Positions 7,454 through 13,160 of a DNA stretch of 13,160 nucleotides are shown piece after piece. Each line of letters begins with the position of its first letter. Position 1 is the first letter of the stretch. The notes beneath the pieces were generated by a model. That model was not told where the DNA came from. It saw nothing but the letters and a program-made list of their open reading frames with translations, and did no database searches. The DNA is from Gammaproteobacteria bacterium (GTDB lineage: Bacteria > Pseudomonadota > Gammaproteobacteria > Methylococcales > Methylomonadaceae), in assembly GCA_024511045.1 (NCBI GenBank), contig JANEMG010000024.1:1-13160 (forward strand), in the 5' to 3' direction. The position numbers were made by a program, and so were the translations under genes.

Positions 7454-8518
7454 CTATAACCCAAGCGGATTGTCGGGATCGATGCCATTCATGAAGGGCA
7501 GGCGCCGGTCCTGGTTGGTGATTTGATAGATTTTTCCCAGCCAGTTGTTGAACACCGCTTTCGCGGTATCGCGCCAGGTATTGTCGAGATGATCCAGGAG
7601 CAGATGTTCAGGAAAATCTTCCGGTGATTTGCCTGTGCGTCTGGCTGTTTCCAGGTTCTGCCGGTATTCTGTCAGTATCCGGCGGACCTCGGCATCGAAA
7701 TAATTTTCCGGGAAAGGCGGATAGTCGGGTCTCTCGTTACGATAGTAGCGCTGCACTTCCCGTTTGTATTCCTTCAGCAGGCTGACCTCGTCATATTCCG
7801 GGTGGCCCTGGAAGAACACCACACGGAATCCGTCCGGACTGACCGCCAGGTGTACGCCGGCCTCCTTGCTGGTGGCCAGGACCTTGATGCCTTTGGCCTC
7901 CATGTCCTTCTGGAAAATTTCGTTGAACCGGGAATGCGGGACATCGAAACGGGTGTTGATTTCCGCGACCAGCGGGTGCAGGCGGTCGAGCACCTTGTGC
8001 GAATAGACCCCCCAGCGCTTTGCCGGCAACGGGGTGCGTTGTATGCCGTAGCAATAATCGATCAGTGCGTGCGTCGCCAGGCAGGAGCAGAGTATCGAAG
8101 TGACGTTCTGTTTCGCCCAGTCGAAAACTTCGGTCAGGTGCGGCCAGAAAGCCTCGGCGGAAATCTTTGGATGGGTGACATTGGCGCCGCTGATGATCAG
8201 TGCATCCAGGCCGTCGCGTTTGATCTGCTGAAAAGATTCGTAATATTTGTCGATGTGCGCCTGCGCCTCCGGGCCCCGTTCCAGGCCGCCGATGGTGAAG
8301 GGGTGGACATGGAACTGGGCGATCTGGTTGCACGCTCCAACCAGGCGGAAAAACTGTCTTTCCGTGGCCTGCAATGCGGAATCAGGCATCATGTTCAGCA
8401 AGCCAATGTGCATCTCCCGGATATGCTGGCGTCTGGCTCGGTCCGGCGAGAGGATTTCCTCGCCTTCTTCGAGCAGGCGTTGAAAGGTCGGTAAATCAGT
8501 ATGGGCGACTAAGGGCAC
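7454..8518 (-). CDS. metA: Homoserine O-acyltransferase (MetA-type, probably succinyltransferase)
   Basis: 354 residues. It acylates L-homoserine at the start of methionine synthesis, in the cytosol. It is a MetA-type glutamine-amidotransferase-like fold: MHIGLLNMMPDSALQATERQF (36-56), the nucleophile elbow SILCSCLATHAL with likely catalytic C146, RWGVYSHKV (168-176), and FFQGHPEYD giving H239 and E241. The longer form with this C-terminus (DHLDNTWRDTAKAVFNNWL) is often annotated as homoserine O-succinyltransferase in gammaproteobacteria. MetA proteins switch between succinyl- and acetyl-CoA, so the acyl donor is not certain. The start is GTG at 8518, with AGG about 11 bases upstream; the N-terminus MPLVAHTDLP fits the family. 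It lies 24 bases after the ATPase gene and its TAG stop abuts guaD. I saw no S-box, SAM riboswitch or Met box before it, so any control must act at the operon promoter. Confidence 0.93.
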   Translation of the reverse strand: MPLVAHTDLPTFQRLLEEGEEILSPDRARRQHIREMHIGLLNMMPDSALQATERQFFRLVGACNQIAQFHVHPFTIGGLERGPEAQAHIDKYYESFQQIKRDGLDALIISGANVTHPKISAEAFWPHLTEVFDWAKQNVTSILCSCLATHALIDYCYGIQRTPLPAKRWGVYSHKVLDRLHPLVAEINTRFDVPHSRFNEIFQKDMEAKGIKVLATSKEAGVHLAVSPDGFRVVFFQGHPEYDEVSLLKEYKREVQRYYRNERPDYPPFPENYFDAEVRRILTEYRQNLETARRTGKSPEDFPEHLLLDHLDNTWRDTAKAVFNNWLGKIYQITNQDRRLPFMNGIDPDNPLGL

Positions 8519-8542
8519 GGGGATAACCTGTAGGTGATACGT

Positions 8543-9394
8543 TCAATGACGCTGCCTGGCTTCGATTGCCGCTGCGATCAGCTGGACAAAATCCTCTTCC
8601 CCGCGTACCTTGCCGGCTTCCCGGGCATCGATGGTGTAGCCGTATCGGTCGGCGATGGCCTGATAGCGCGGCAGGCGGGAAAGAAACAATTCGGGAAAAA
8701 CCCAGCGCACGAATTCATCCGGCGGAATGTCGTCGGTACTGTGGTAGCCTTTCAGGCGCATGAATTCCGCCAGCTTCTCATCGAGGAATTCCTCCCGGTA
8801 ATACAGGGGCTTGGGGTCGCTTTGCGCACGCTGGATGATGGTTTGCTCCATGTCGGGTGGAATTTTTATGTAGACGATCAGGGTTTTTTCTGCAAGCAGC
8901 TCGATGACGTTGCTGTCATCCAGTTCGCAGACGCTGCCGCCGGCATCGTTGATGAAATGTTTGTAGCCGTAGATCTCCTCGGCCTTGCGGATGAATTCCG
9001 GAACGTCCCGCATGGCGGCGACTTCGGCCTGATGATGCAGGGCCTGGCGGCGTTTGAATTCCTCCAGACTCAAACCACCCAGCGCCGGATCGCCGATTTT
9101 TCCCAGAAAGCTGGAAACCGGGGTGAGGTTGTCGACGGTGATGTTGTTGCAGATATAGATGGAGTCGGACAGCAGCAGATCACGCAGAAAGGGCACATCC
9201 ATGGCCTGCTGCTTGATATTGTCCAGAATCGCCTCTTCCAGATATTTCGTACCTATCCGGTAGTCCCCGGAATAATGAAACCACCGGTCCTTGGGCAGTT
9301 TGTTGGCCAGGGTGGTTTTTCCTGCGCCGGACATGGCAAGCAGGGTGATGCGCTTGGATTCCCATTGCAGAAATTCCCGTGGAGTCATTTTCAT
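8543..9394 (-). CDS. P-loop ATPase/kinase-like protein of unknown function
   Basis: 283 residues, cytosolic by the lack of hydrophobic segments. Near the N-terminus is a Walker A loop, AMSGAGKTTLANKLP (20-34), with K26 and T27; alanine replaces the first glycine of the motif, which is tolerated. The rest resembles nucleotide or small-molecule kinases in outline: WFHYSGDYRIGTKYLE (38-53) could be an acceptor site, a helical middle follows (GGLSLEEFKRRQALHHQAEV), then a beta-strand, KTLIVYIKIP, followed by RAQSDPKPLYYREEFLDEKL, which resembles a lid. I do not see a clear Walker B and cannot name a substrate. It starts 18 bases after the DUF6763 stop, in the same frame, and is followed by metA after 24 bases, so it is expressed with methionine and guanine metabolism genes. 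The start could be ATG 9394 or ATG 9388. Confidence 0.82.
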   Translation of the reverse strand: MKMTPREFLQWESKRITLLAMSGAGKTTLANKLPKDRWFHYSGDYRIGTKYLEEAILDNIKQQAMDVPFLRDLLLSDSIYICNNITVDNLTPVSSFLGKIGDPALGGLSLEEFKRRQALHHQAEVAAMRDVPEFIRKAEEIYGYKHFINDAGGSVCELDDSNVIELLAEKTLIVYIKIPPDMEQTIIQRAQSDPKPLYYREEFLDEKLAEFMRLKGYHSTDDIPPDEFVRWVFPELFLSRLPRYQAIADRYGYTIDAREAGKVRGEEDFVQLIAAAIEARQRH

Positions 9395-9412
9395 CGATTT
9401 GTTTTCAGGCTC

Positions 9413-9712
9413 CTATTTGTCCAGCCATTCGTTGACATCCAGGTCGTCAAGAGGTTCATGGATATCGGGGTCCGTGTAGCCCAGATCATCGACCTCCAGG
9501 TCGTCATAGGGGGCGCTCCAGTCTTCAGGAGTTTCTATGTAATCGAATGTGGAATTGTACCAGCTGTCATTGTCATATTCGCCAATATCACCATTGTAAT
9601 ATTGTACCTCTATGGCATCGCCGCTTTCTTCAATCGCGATGACTTTGAACAGCAAATTGTTTTCTACGTCTTTATACCAATTGCCAATTACCGGATCTGT
9701 TACTGTAGCCAT
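9413..9712 (-). CDS. DUF6763 family small acidic protein
   Basis: 99 residues, first gene of the minus-strand operon. The N-terminus TDPVIGNWYKDVENNLLFKV (5-24) and the following EVQYYNGDIGEYDNDSWYNS (34-53) are the recognisable family block, probably a small beta-barrel. The second half is strongly acidic (DDLEVDDLGYTDPDIHEPLD), giving a very low pI. No signal peptide or membrane helix, so cytosolic. Function unknown; the acidic tail might bind a basic partner, which is inference. ATG at 9712 is preceded by GAGG at a moderate distance. It ends in TAG, and reading past it would run in frame through six codons into the ATPase start. Confidence 0.82.
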   Translation of the reverse strand: MATVTDPVIGNWYKDVENNLLFKVIAIEESGDAIEVQYYNGDIGEYDNDSWYNSTFDYIETPEDWSAPYDDLEVDDLGYTDPDIHEPLDDLDVNEWLDK

Positions 9713-9744
9713 GATGAGTACCTCGCCAGAAAGATTACACTTGA

Positions 9745-9774
9745 AATTTAGACGGATATTGTCGTCGCTGGCAA
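9745..9774 (-). promoter_or_regulatory. Candidate sigma-70 promoter for the DUF6763-ATPase-metA-guaD operon
   Basis: On the minus strand TTGCCA (9774-9769) and TAAATT (9750-9745) are separated by 18 bases and lie about 33 bases before the DUF6763 ATG. Two mismatches to consensus in each box. An A/T-rich stretch lies just upstream of the -35. This would be the only promoter position for the four-gene operon, since internal gaps are 24 bases or less. Confidence 0.25.
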
Positions 9775-10209
9775 GAAAAAATTGAAAAAAATGGATCGCG
9801 ACCTGTCACGGCGCCGGAAAGGGGGCCTGTACTTGCTGACCCTGTTAATAGATTGCATGTTAATTGACTCGGCTGAGAGATTGCAAGGTATTATTCTTAA
9901 AGGTGAATTATTGGTCTTGTGGTTGGGCGTGGTTTTTCGGGAGCAGAGCGGAACAAGCAGGGATGCGGTAAAGTTTTTCGCCGCTGTCTGCGCCAGAAAA
10001 GGCAATCCCTACCGGCAGGATTCATGTCGATAAGGCTCCAGGGAATGGCAATTTTACAGGGGGGGAAGCGGGCTGTTTTCTTTGCTGCCGTCCTCAGGTT
10101 CATAGGGCATTGCAAGTTATCGTGAAATTGGGGAATTATTTTGCAACCCGGCGCCTGGAGAACTGCTTCTGGATCATTTTGTATCGGGAAAATATTGCTT
10201 AATGATGAA

Positions 10210-10231
10210 AAATTGTACTTTAGTACAATTT
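10210..10231. promoter_or_regulatory. Perfect 9-bp inverted repeat, candidate operator
   Basis: AAATTGTAC TTTA GTACAATTT is a perfect dyad with a 4-base spacer, 76 bases before the ATG at 10307. The arms are A/T-rich and no T-run follows, so it is unlikely to be a terminator and better fits a binding site for a dimeric regulator. No regulator gene is in the window. A short RNA hairpin in the 5' leader is the alternative. Confidence 0.35.
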
Positions 10232-10297
10232 CCCTGGCGGTGTATTTCAAAGATAATGATTCCGAACTTGATAAAAAGGTTTTTGAAATTGCTCAAT

Positions 10298-10303
10298 GGA
10301 GGA
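10298..10303 (+). promoter_or_regulatory. Shine-Dalgarno of the 68-residue exported peptide
   Basis: GGAGGA, a perfect anti-16S match, ends three bases before the ATG at 10307. It decides this start over the in-frame upstream ATG at 10202, which lacks one and would bury the signal peptide. Confidence 0.65.
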
Positions 10304-10306
10304 ATC

Positions 10307-10513
10307 ATGAACACGCGGTCCAATCGTAAGTCATTGAAAATACCCTTGCTAATCTCGAGTGTGCTGGCATTCACCGGAATAGGGCAGGCTTATGCATTGT
10401 CGGGGATGGCTGTGTTGGGTGGCGGCAGCGGTTTGTCTCTGGGAACCTGGCTTTCTGTCAGTGCCGTACTGGCGTTGCTCGGCTTCAAATTGAAATCCAG
10501 ATCCAATTCGTAG
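10307..10513 (+). CDS. Small exported or membrane peptide, unknown function
   Basis: 68 residues. A basic N-terminus (MNTRSNRKSLK) precedes a hydrophobic core (IPLLISSVLAFTGIG) and a likely cleavage site after AYA (about residue 30), so it has a signal peptide or N-terminal anchor. The remainder is a glycine-rich stretch (LGGGSGLSLG), a second hydrophobic helix (about residues 46-59) and a basic tail (FKLKSRSNS). This order of hydrophobic helix then basic C-terminus resembles protein-sorting tails, but I see no PEP-CTERM, IPTL or similar signature. It has its own strong Shine-Dalgarno and a 10-base gap to the DUF6794-like gene, so the two probably form an operon. Stop is TAG. Function unknown. 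Confidence 0.65.
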   Translation: MNTRSNRKSLKIPLLISSVLAFTGIGQAYALSGMAVLGGGSGLSLGTWLSVSAVLALLGFKLKSRSNS

Positions 10514-10523
10514 TCTGTGCCCC

Positions 10524-10814
10524 ATGGCGTTTGATTTAGAACCCATTGTCAGCGATCCCGACAGCATTGAAGAAGCCGTGAGACGGTTGATCTTCATCTT
10601 GACGGGGCGTGACAAGGAGAAAATCAAGACGCTCAACAGAAGTGAATTGATCTGGCTGCATATCAGGCTGGGACCCACGATCCGCAGCGGTTTTGGTTTG
10701 AATGAAGGGAATATCGAATTGATGCTGGATTGCAATACCATCGACAAGAAAGCCTGTTCGATGAAAATCGTCGAAAAGGTCTGGGAAAATCTCAAATACT
10801 CCTGCATTTCGTGA
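10524..10814 (+). CDS. DUF6794-like small protein
   Basis: 96 residues, cytosolic. The pattern PDSIEEAVRRLIFIL (12-26), ELIWLHIRLGPTIRSGFGLN (41-60), EGNIELMLDC (61-70) and a closing KIVEKVWENLK (81-91) follows the DUF6794 outline as I know it, in which a short helical domain has a conserved LHxGLG-x-IRN-xxxLW core. Here the core reads LHIRLGPTIRSGFGL, so the second half is slightly divergent. No function is known for this family; it is often found near unrelated small genes. ATG at 10524 has no Shine-Dalgarno, so translation may be coupled to the peptide gene ending 10 bases before. Confidence 0.6.
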   Translation: MAFDLEPIVSDPDSIEEAVRRLIFILTGRDKEKIKTLNRSELIWLHIRLGPTIRSGFGLNEGNIELMLDCNTIDKKACSMKIVEKVWENLKYSCIS

Positions 10815-10868
10815 TCTGAGCGGAATTTTCTGCAGGAACAAACAAAACACACAAAGTTCTATTCCTAC

Positions 10869-10898
10869 CGGCACCACCCCTGGTCAAGGCTGGTGCCG
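10869..10898. repeat. 8-bp hairpin downstream of the DUF6794-like gene
   Basis: CGGCACCA (10869-10876) pairs perfectly with TGGTGCCG (10891-10898) around a 14-base loop. It lies 55 bases after the stop at 10814. No clean T-run follows, only CGTCGTTTCGCT, so it is at most a weak intrinsic terminator or an RNA-stabilising hairpin. Confidence 0.3.
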
Positions 10899-11042
10899 CG
10901 TCGTTTCGCTTCCCGCGGGCTGTTGTTCAGGCGCGGCTTCACACCTCGACTTGCAAAAGAGAATCGGTACCATGCCGCGCCCTGGATTGCGTCCGTGTTG
11001 CCGAAGCTGCAATGCGGCGCTGATTTCTTTTTCGGTTGACGG

Positions 11043-11064
11043 CTCTGCCGCTGATCTGGCAGAG
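11043..11064. repeat. Hairpin in the leader of the solute-binding protein gene
   Basis: CTCTGCC (11043-11049) pairs perfectly with GGCAGAG (11058-11064) around an 8-base loop, ending 32 bases before the ATG at 11097. TTGACG at 11036-11041 could be a -35 box, but no good -10 lies 16-18 bases from it. It may be an operator dyad or leader hairpin. Confidence 0.25.
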
Positions 11065-11096
11065 TAGAGTCGAATAGTGACCATCGGGATAAAGCC

Positions 11097-11834
11097 ATGA
11101 ATTCAGCAAAAGGGTTTTGCAGCGGCTTGCTGTTGCTGCTGCTTTTTTCGCCCATCGCCTCGGCGTTGAGCATTGTCGTCAAGGAAGAGGCGCCCTATGC
11201 CGGCAAAAACCTGCCCGGCAATGGCCTGTCCATGGAGATTGTCCAGAAAGCGCTGCAATTGGCCGGCTATGAAACGGATTTGGTTTTCGAAACCTGGCCC
11301 CGTGCCTACGAAGGTGCATCCATCGGCATCTACGACGTGGTCGGTTCCATCTGGTATACCGAGAAACGCGCCCGGACTTTTGCTTTCAGCGAACCCTATC
11401 TGTTGCACGAAATCAAATTCATCAAGAGAAGATCCGAGCCGGAGATCCAGTTTACCGGTATGGAGGATCTCGATGGACTGATCATTGGCACATTGAAAGG
11501 CTATGCCTATCAGGATGCATTTCTGCAGTCCCGGCAGTTCATCCGGGTGCAGCAAAATTATCTGCTGCAGAATCTGCTGCTGCTGACGCAGGGAAAAATC
11601 GACCTGGCCCTCGGCGATGTGCGCAAGATCGACCAGGAATTGCAGCAATACATGAAAGGCAGCATCAAGGACCTGGAAATTCTGCCTACGGCGTTGATCA
11701 TCCGCGGCGCGCATATCGCCGTGAGCAAAGACAACCCGCGGCATGAAGAGATCATAGCCGGGTTCAACAGGGCCCTGGCAAAAATGAAGGCGGATGGCAG
11801 CTACCAGGAGATTTTTCGCAGACATGGCTATTGA
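11097..11834 (+). CDS. Orphan family-3 periplasmic solute-binding protein
   Basis: 245 residues. The signal peptide (MNSAKGFCSGLLLLLLFSPI, cut after ASA, about residue 23) predicts a periplasmic protein. The mature chain is a two-lobe, amino-acid-type binding domain (SBP_bac_3): LSIVVKEEAPYAG, GNGLSMEIVQKALQLAGYE (41-59) in the first lobe, GIYDVVGSIWYTEKRARTFAFSEPYL as the hinge region, GLIIGTLKGYAYQD in the second lobe, and GKIDLALGDVRKIDQEL before the final helices ending EIFRRHGY. No permease or ATPase gene is adjacent, so it may serve a distant transporter or act as a sensor; many such orphan proteins in gammaproteobacteria do. The ligand is not predictable. ATG start has only a weak GGGATAAAG upstream. 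Confidence 0.9.
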   Translation: MNSAKGFCSGLLLLLLFSPIASALSIVVKEEAPYAGKNLPGNGLSMEIVQKALQLAGYETDLVFETWPRAYEGASIGIYDVVGSIWYTEKRARTFAFSEPYLLHEIKFIKRRSEPEIQFTGMEDLDGLIIGTLKGYAYQDAFLQSRQFIRVQQNYLLQNLLLLTQGKIDLALGDVRKIDQELQQYMKGSIKDLEILPTALIIRGAHIAVSKDNPRHEEIIAGFNRALAKMKADGSYQEIFRRHGY

Positions 11835-11896
11835 CGTTGGCCAAATAGTTGTCATTCCTGACAGTTCCCGCCGGCAGCGATGAAAAGCGAGCAATC

Positions 11897-12223
11897 GTGA
11901 ACAAGCAGTCACCGGAGCAGGATGCGGGGTTGATTCGTGAAAAAGTCAACCTGGAAACAGCGCAGATACCCTGGAGGGAACTGCAGCGATATTTTGCCGG
12001 TGGACTGGCCGTCGATGTTGCCGCTGATCTGGATCTGGTGGACGTGGCCTTTCAGTTTGCCAGGGACAATAAGATTCAGGTTGAACAGTGGCTGGCGGCA
12101 GGGAAAGTTGCGAAAGTGAATGACCAGCAGGCAAAGGCCTGGTATGAAGACGACGTCAGGGTATGGGCCGTGGTGGTCAAACCCTGGATACTGGTGCAGT
12201 TGTCTGCCGACGCTGATGGCTGA
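11897..12223 (+). CDS. DUF2288 family protein
   Basis: 108 residues from a GTG start. The whole length matches DUF2288: LIREKVNLETAQIPWRELQRY (12-32), VDVAADLDLVDVAFQFARDN (39-58), VEQWLAAGKVAKVNDQQAKAW (62-82) and the closing WAVVVKPWILVQL (89-101). It has no signal peptide or membrane helix, so it is cytosolic. Function unknown. The GTG at 11897 gives the usual N-terminal length and has GAG 6 bases upstream; an in-frame TTG at 11849 would add 16 residues that do not resemble the family. The gene is 62 bases after the solute-binding protein and may share its transcript. Confidence 0.85.
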   Translation: MNKQSPEQDAGLIREKVNLETAQIPWRELQRYFAGGLAVDVAADLDLVDVAFQFARDNKIQVEQWLAAGKVAKVNDQQAKAWYEDDVRVWAVVVKPWILVQLSADADG

Positions 12224-12360
12224 TTGGCAGGGAATTCATGATGCCAGATTCGGCAATATGCCTCCAAGCTTGAACGGCCATTTTCTGAAAATCGTGATCA
12301 GGCATCTCGCCCGGCGGGGAAGCGATTATGCTGCCAATGAGTAGATGATTTTTCGCAGCC

Positions 12361-12370
12361 AGGGGAGGGG
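12361..12370 (+). promoter_or_regulatory. Shine-Dalgarno that supports a TTG start at 12376
   Basis: AGGGGAGGGG ends 5 bases before TTG 12376. No ATG or GTG is in frame before the first membrane helix, so this site decides the start. Confidence 0.5.
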
Positions 12371-12375
12371 TACGA

Positions 12376-12819
12376 TTGGCTTGTTCATTGCATCTCAGCA
12401 CACAGTTTGTCAGTGCATTGGCCGGGGGATTGACCGTGGTCATCGCCATGCTGGTGGTAACGCCTGTTTGCGGCTGGCTTTTCCATTGCGGCTGCAGCTG
12501 GCCATGGGCTGGGCTGGATGATGGCTGCAATTACCATGCTGTGCAGGCGCTGGAGAAATGCCCATGGTGTGCATCGCTGTTCGCAGGCTTCGCTTCAGTC
12601 GGTTTGTCGATCGCTGCCGGGTTCTGGGCGGCGCTGAGATTGCCAATACCTGCACGGGTCTCCGACTTCCGTCTGCCTCGCCCAGGAGCGGTCGTTGTCG
12701 ATTTGTCGCTGCGTATTTTTGCAGGCATGACTGTCTTTGCGGCGCTGGCCGGTTTGACCGGCTGGTTGTCCGCTGTCTGGCAGGGATATTCGTATTTTGC
12801 GCTTTCGCCGGGCGGATAA
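12376..12819 (+). CDS. Three-helix membrane protein with a Cys/Trp-rich loop, unknown function
   Basis: 147 residues with three hydrophobic helices (about 12-34, 66-88 and 112-136). Between the first two lies a loop with six cysteines: C32, C38, C40 (CGC), C51 (CNYH), C62 and C65 (KCPWC), with WPWAGL in between. The second loop is basic (RLPIPARVSDFRLPRPG, 88-104). The positive-inside rule puts that loop in the cytoplasm and the cysteine loop in the periplasm. Metal (copper or zinc) binding or disulfide exchange are natural guesses but unproven. I do not recognise a named family. TTG start with a strong Shine-Dalgarno, stop TAA. The next gene on the same strand is also a small membrane protein, so they may act together. 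Confidence 0.65.
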   Translation: MACSLHLSTQFVSALAGGLTVVIAMLVVTPVCGWLFHCGCSWPWAGLDDGCNYHAVQALEKCPWCASLFAGFASVGLSIAAGFWAALRLPIPARVSDFRLPRPGAVVVDLSLRIFAGMTVFAALAGLTGWLSAVWQGYSYFALSPGG

Positions 12820-12954
12820 TTAGTTGCCATGCATAAACTCCGTCCATGGGCTGTTTTCTTCATAACAATGACTCGTGGGCATTGATTATGCCGGCTCCGG
12901 CGAATTTCGATACGGAATTGAGCTGAAGTTTTTTTTCAGGAAATCGGGTTGACC

Positions 12955-13160
12955 ATGAGCATTACCCATAAACTGGTCCTGTATGCTGCACTGCTGTTTG
13001 TCGGCAGCACCCTGGTGGTGCCGGGGCTGCTGGAGATTATTAAAAACCAGGCCGGCATTCCCGGGCTCGTGCCAGAGACAGCGGCGGCCAAAAATCAGTT
13101 TCGGGCGCTGCAGGGCATGATGGTGGGGCTGGGATTGCTGGCATGTCAAGTCCCTGTCTC
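12955..13160 (+). CDS. DUF4345-like small membrane protein, 5' part (cut by window end)
   Basis: The frame is open from ATG 12955 to the window end, giving 68 codons. The first hydrophobic helix (LVLYAALLFVGSTLVVPGLL, residues 7-26) is followed by a polar stretch (EIIKNQAGIPGLVPETAAAK) and then NQFRALQGMMVGLGLLA, which resembles the central RALYGGL-like turn and second helix of DUF4345-type four-helix membrane proteins. The role is unknown. A weak AGGAAA lies 12 bases upstream. The gap from the cysteine-rich gene is 135 bases and contains no clear terminator. Confidence 0.6.
   Translation, partial: MSITHKLVLYAALLFVGSTLVVPGLLEIIKNQAGIPGLVPETAAAKNQFRALQGMMVGLGLLACQVPV

Larger units (their letters stand above)
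9713..10306. other. 594-base gene-free region between divergent transcription units
   Basis: I see no convincing gene here. The open frames (for example 9782-10033 on the + strand) have arginine-rich, low-quality translations and no Shine-Dalgarno. The region holds the candidate operon promoter at its left end and a perfect palindrome (10210-10231) near its right end. The right 170 bases are clearly more A/T-rich than the neighbouring genes, as expected for a regulatory region. Confidence 0.5.

Noticed and set aside
9782..10033. 83-codon open frame on the + strand in the gene-free region
   Set aside because: No Shine-Dalgarno, no family resemblance, arginine-rich ends; the opposite strand is similarly open by chance.
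12216..12344. 42-codon frame overlapping the DUF2288 stop (ATGGCTGA)
   Set aside because: The overlap is of the kind seen in coupled genes, but there is no recognisable family, hydrophobic segment or Shine-Dalgarno. Conservation in relatives would be needed to accept it.
12923..12939. CTGAA / T-run / TTCAG upstream of the last gene as a terminator
   Set aside because: The T-run is the loop itself and not after the stem, and the stem is only 5 bp of mixed bases.
1..13160. Defence island, mobile element, CRISPR, or tRNA/rRNA content
   Set aside because: No repeats with regular spacing, no transposase, integrase, nuclease or methylase motifs, and no recognisable tRNA or rRNA sequence were seen on reading both strands.

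Overview
The window (about 54% GC by eye) looks like chromosomal DNA of a gammaproteobacterium. The families are housekeeping or lineage-restricted proteobacterial ones: AIR synthetase (purM), homoserine O-acyltransferase (metA), guanine deaminase (guaD), DUF2066, DUF3530, DUF2288, DUF6763, and a MASE1-GGDEF-EAL protein. A methanotroph- or sulfur-oxidizer-like gammaproteobacterium is my best guess from family distribution, but no lineage-defining gene is present. I see no rRNA, tRNA, CRISPR, transposase, integrase or phage gene.

Left part (1-6785): the 3' end of a membrane-embedded spermidine-synthase-like gene, a MASE1/GGDEF/EAL signalling protein, a DUF3530 exported protein, purM on the minus strand, a DUF2066 exported protein and a small exported protein of unknown function. 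Three of these six genes carry apparent lesions. The first has a frameshift consistent with loss of 11 bases, DUF3530 has an in-frame TAG 25 codons before its apparent natural end, and DUF2066 has an in-frame TAG at about codon 82. In all three, family-like protein resumes directly after the lesion. The GGDEF and EAL domains are intact in length but have lost nearly all catalytic residues, so that protein is probably a sensor/receptor and not a c-di-GMP enzyme.

Middle part (6786-9712): a convergent junction with a long imperfect inverted repeat (6851-6960), then a tight minus-strand operon transcribed DUF6763 -> P-loop ATPase -> metA -> guaD. Gaps are 18, 24 and 0 bases. It couples methionine entry and guanine salvage with two proteins of unknown role.

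Right part (9713-13160): a 594-base gene-free stretch with a perfect 9-bp palindrome, a 68-residue exported or membrane peptide followed by a DUF6794-like protein, an orphan family-3 solute-binding protein, a DUF2288 protein, a three-helix membrane protein with a cysteine/tryptophan-rich loop, and the start of a small DUF4345-like membrane protein cut by the window end.

The points most worth a second look are the cluster of gene lesions (two of them TAG codons), the doubly degenerate GGDEF-EAL receptor, the uncharacterised ATPase in the metA-guaD operon, and the cysteine-rich membrane protein. I did not find a clear defence or mobile system.
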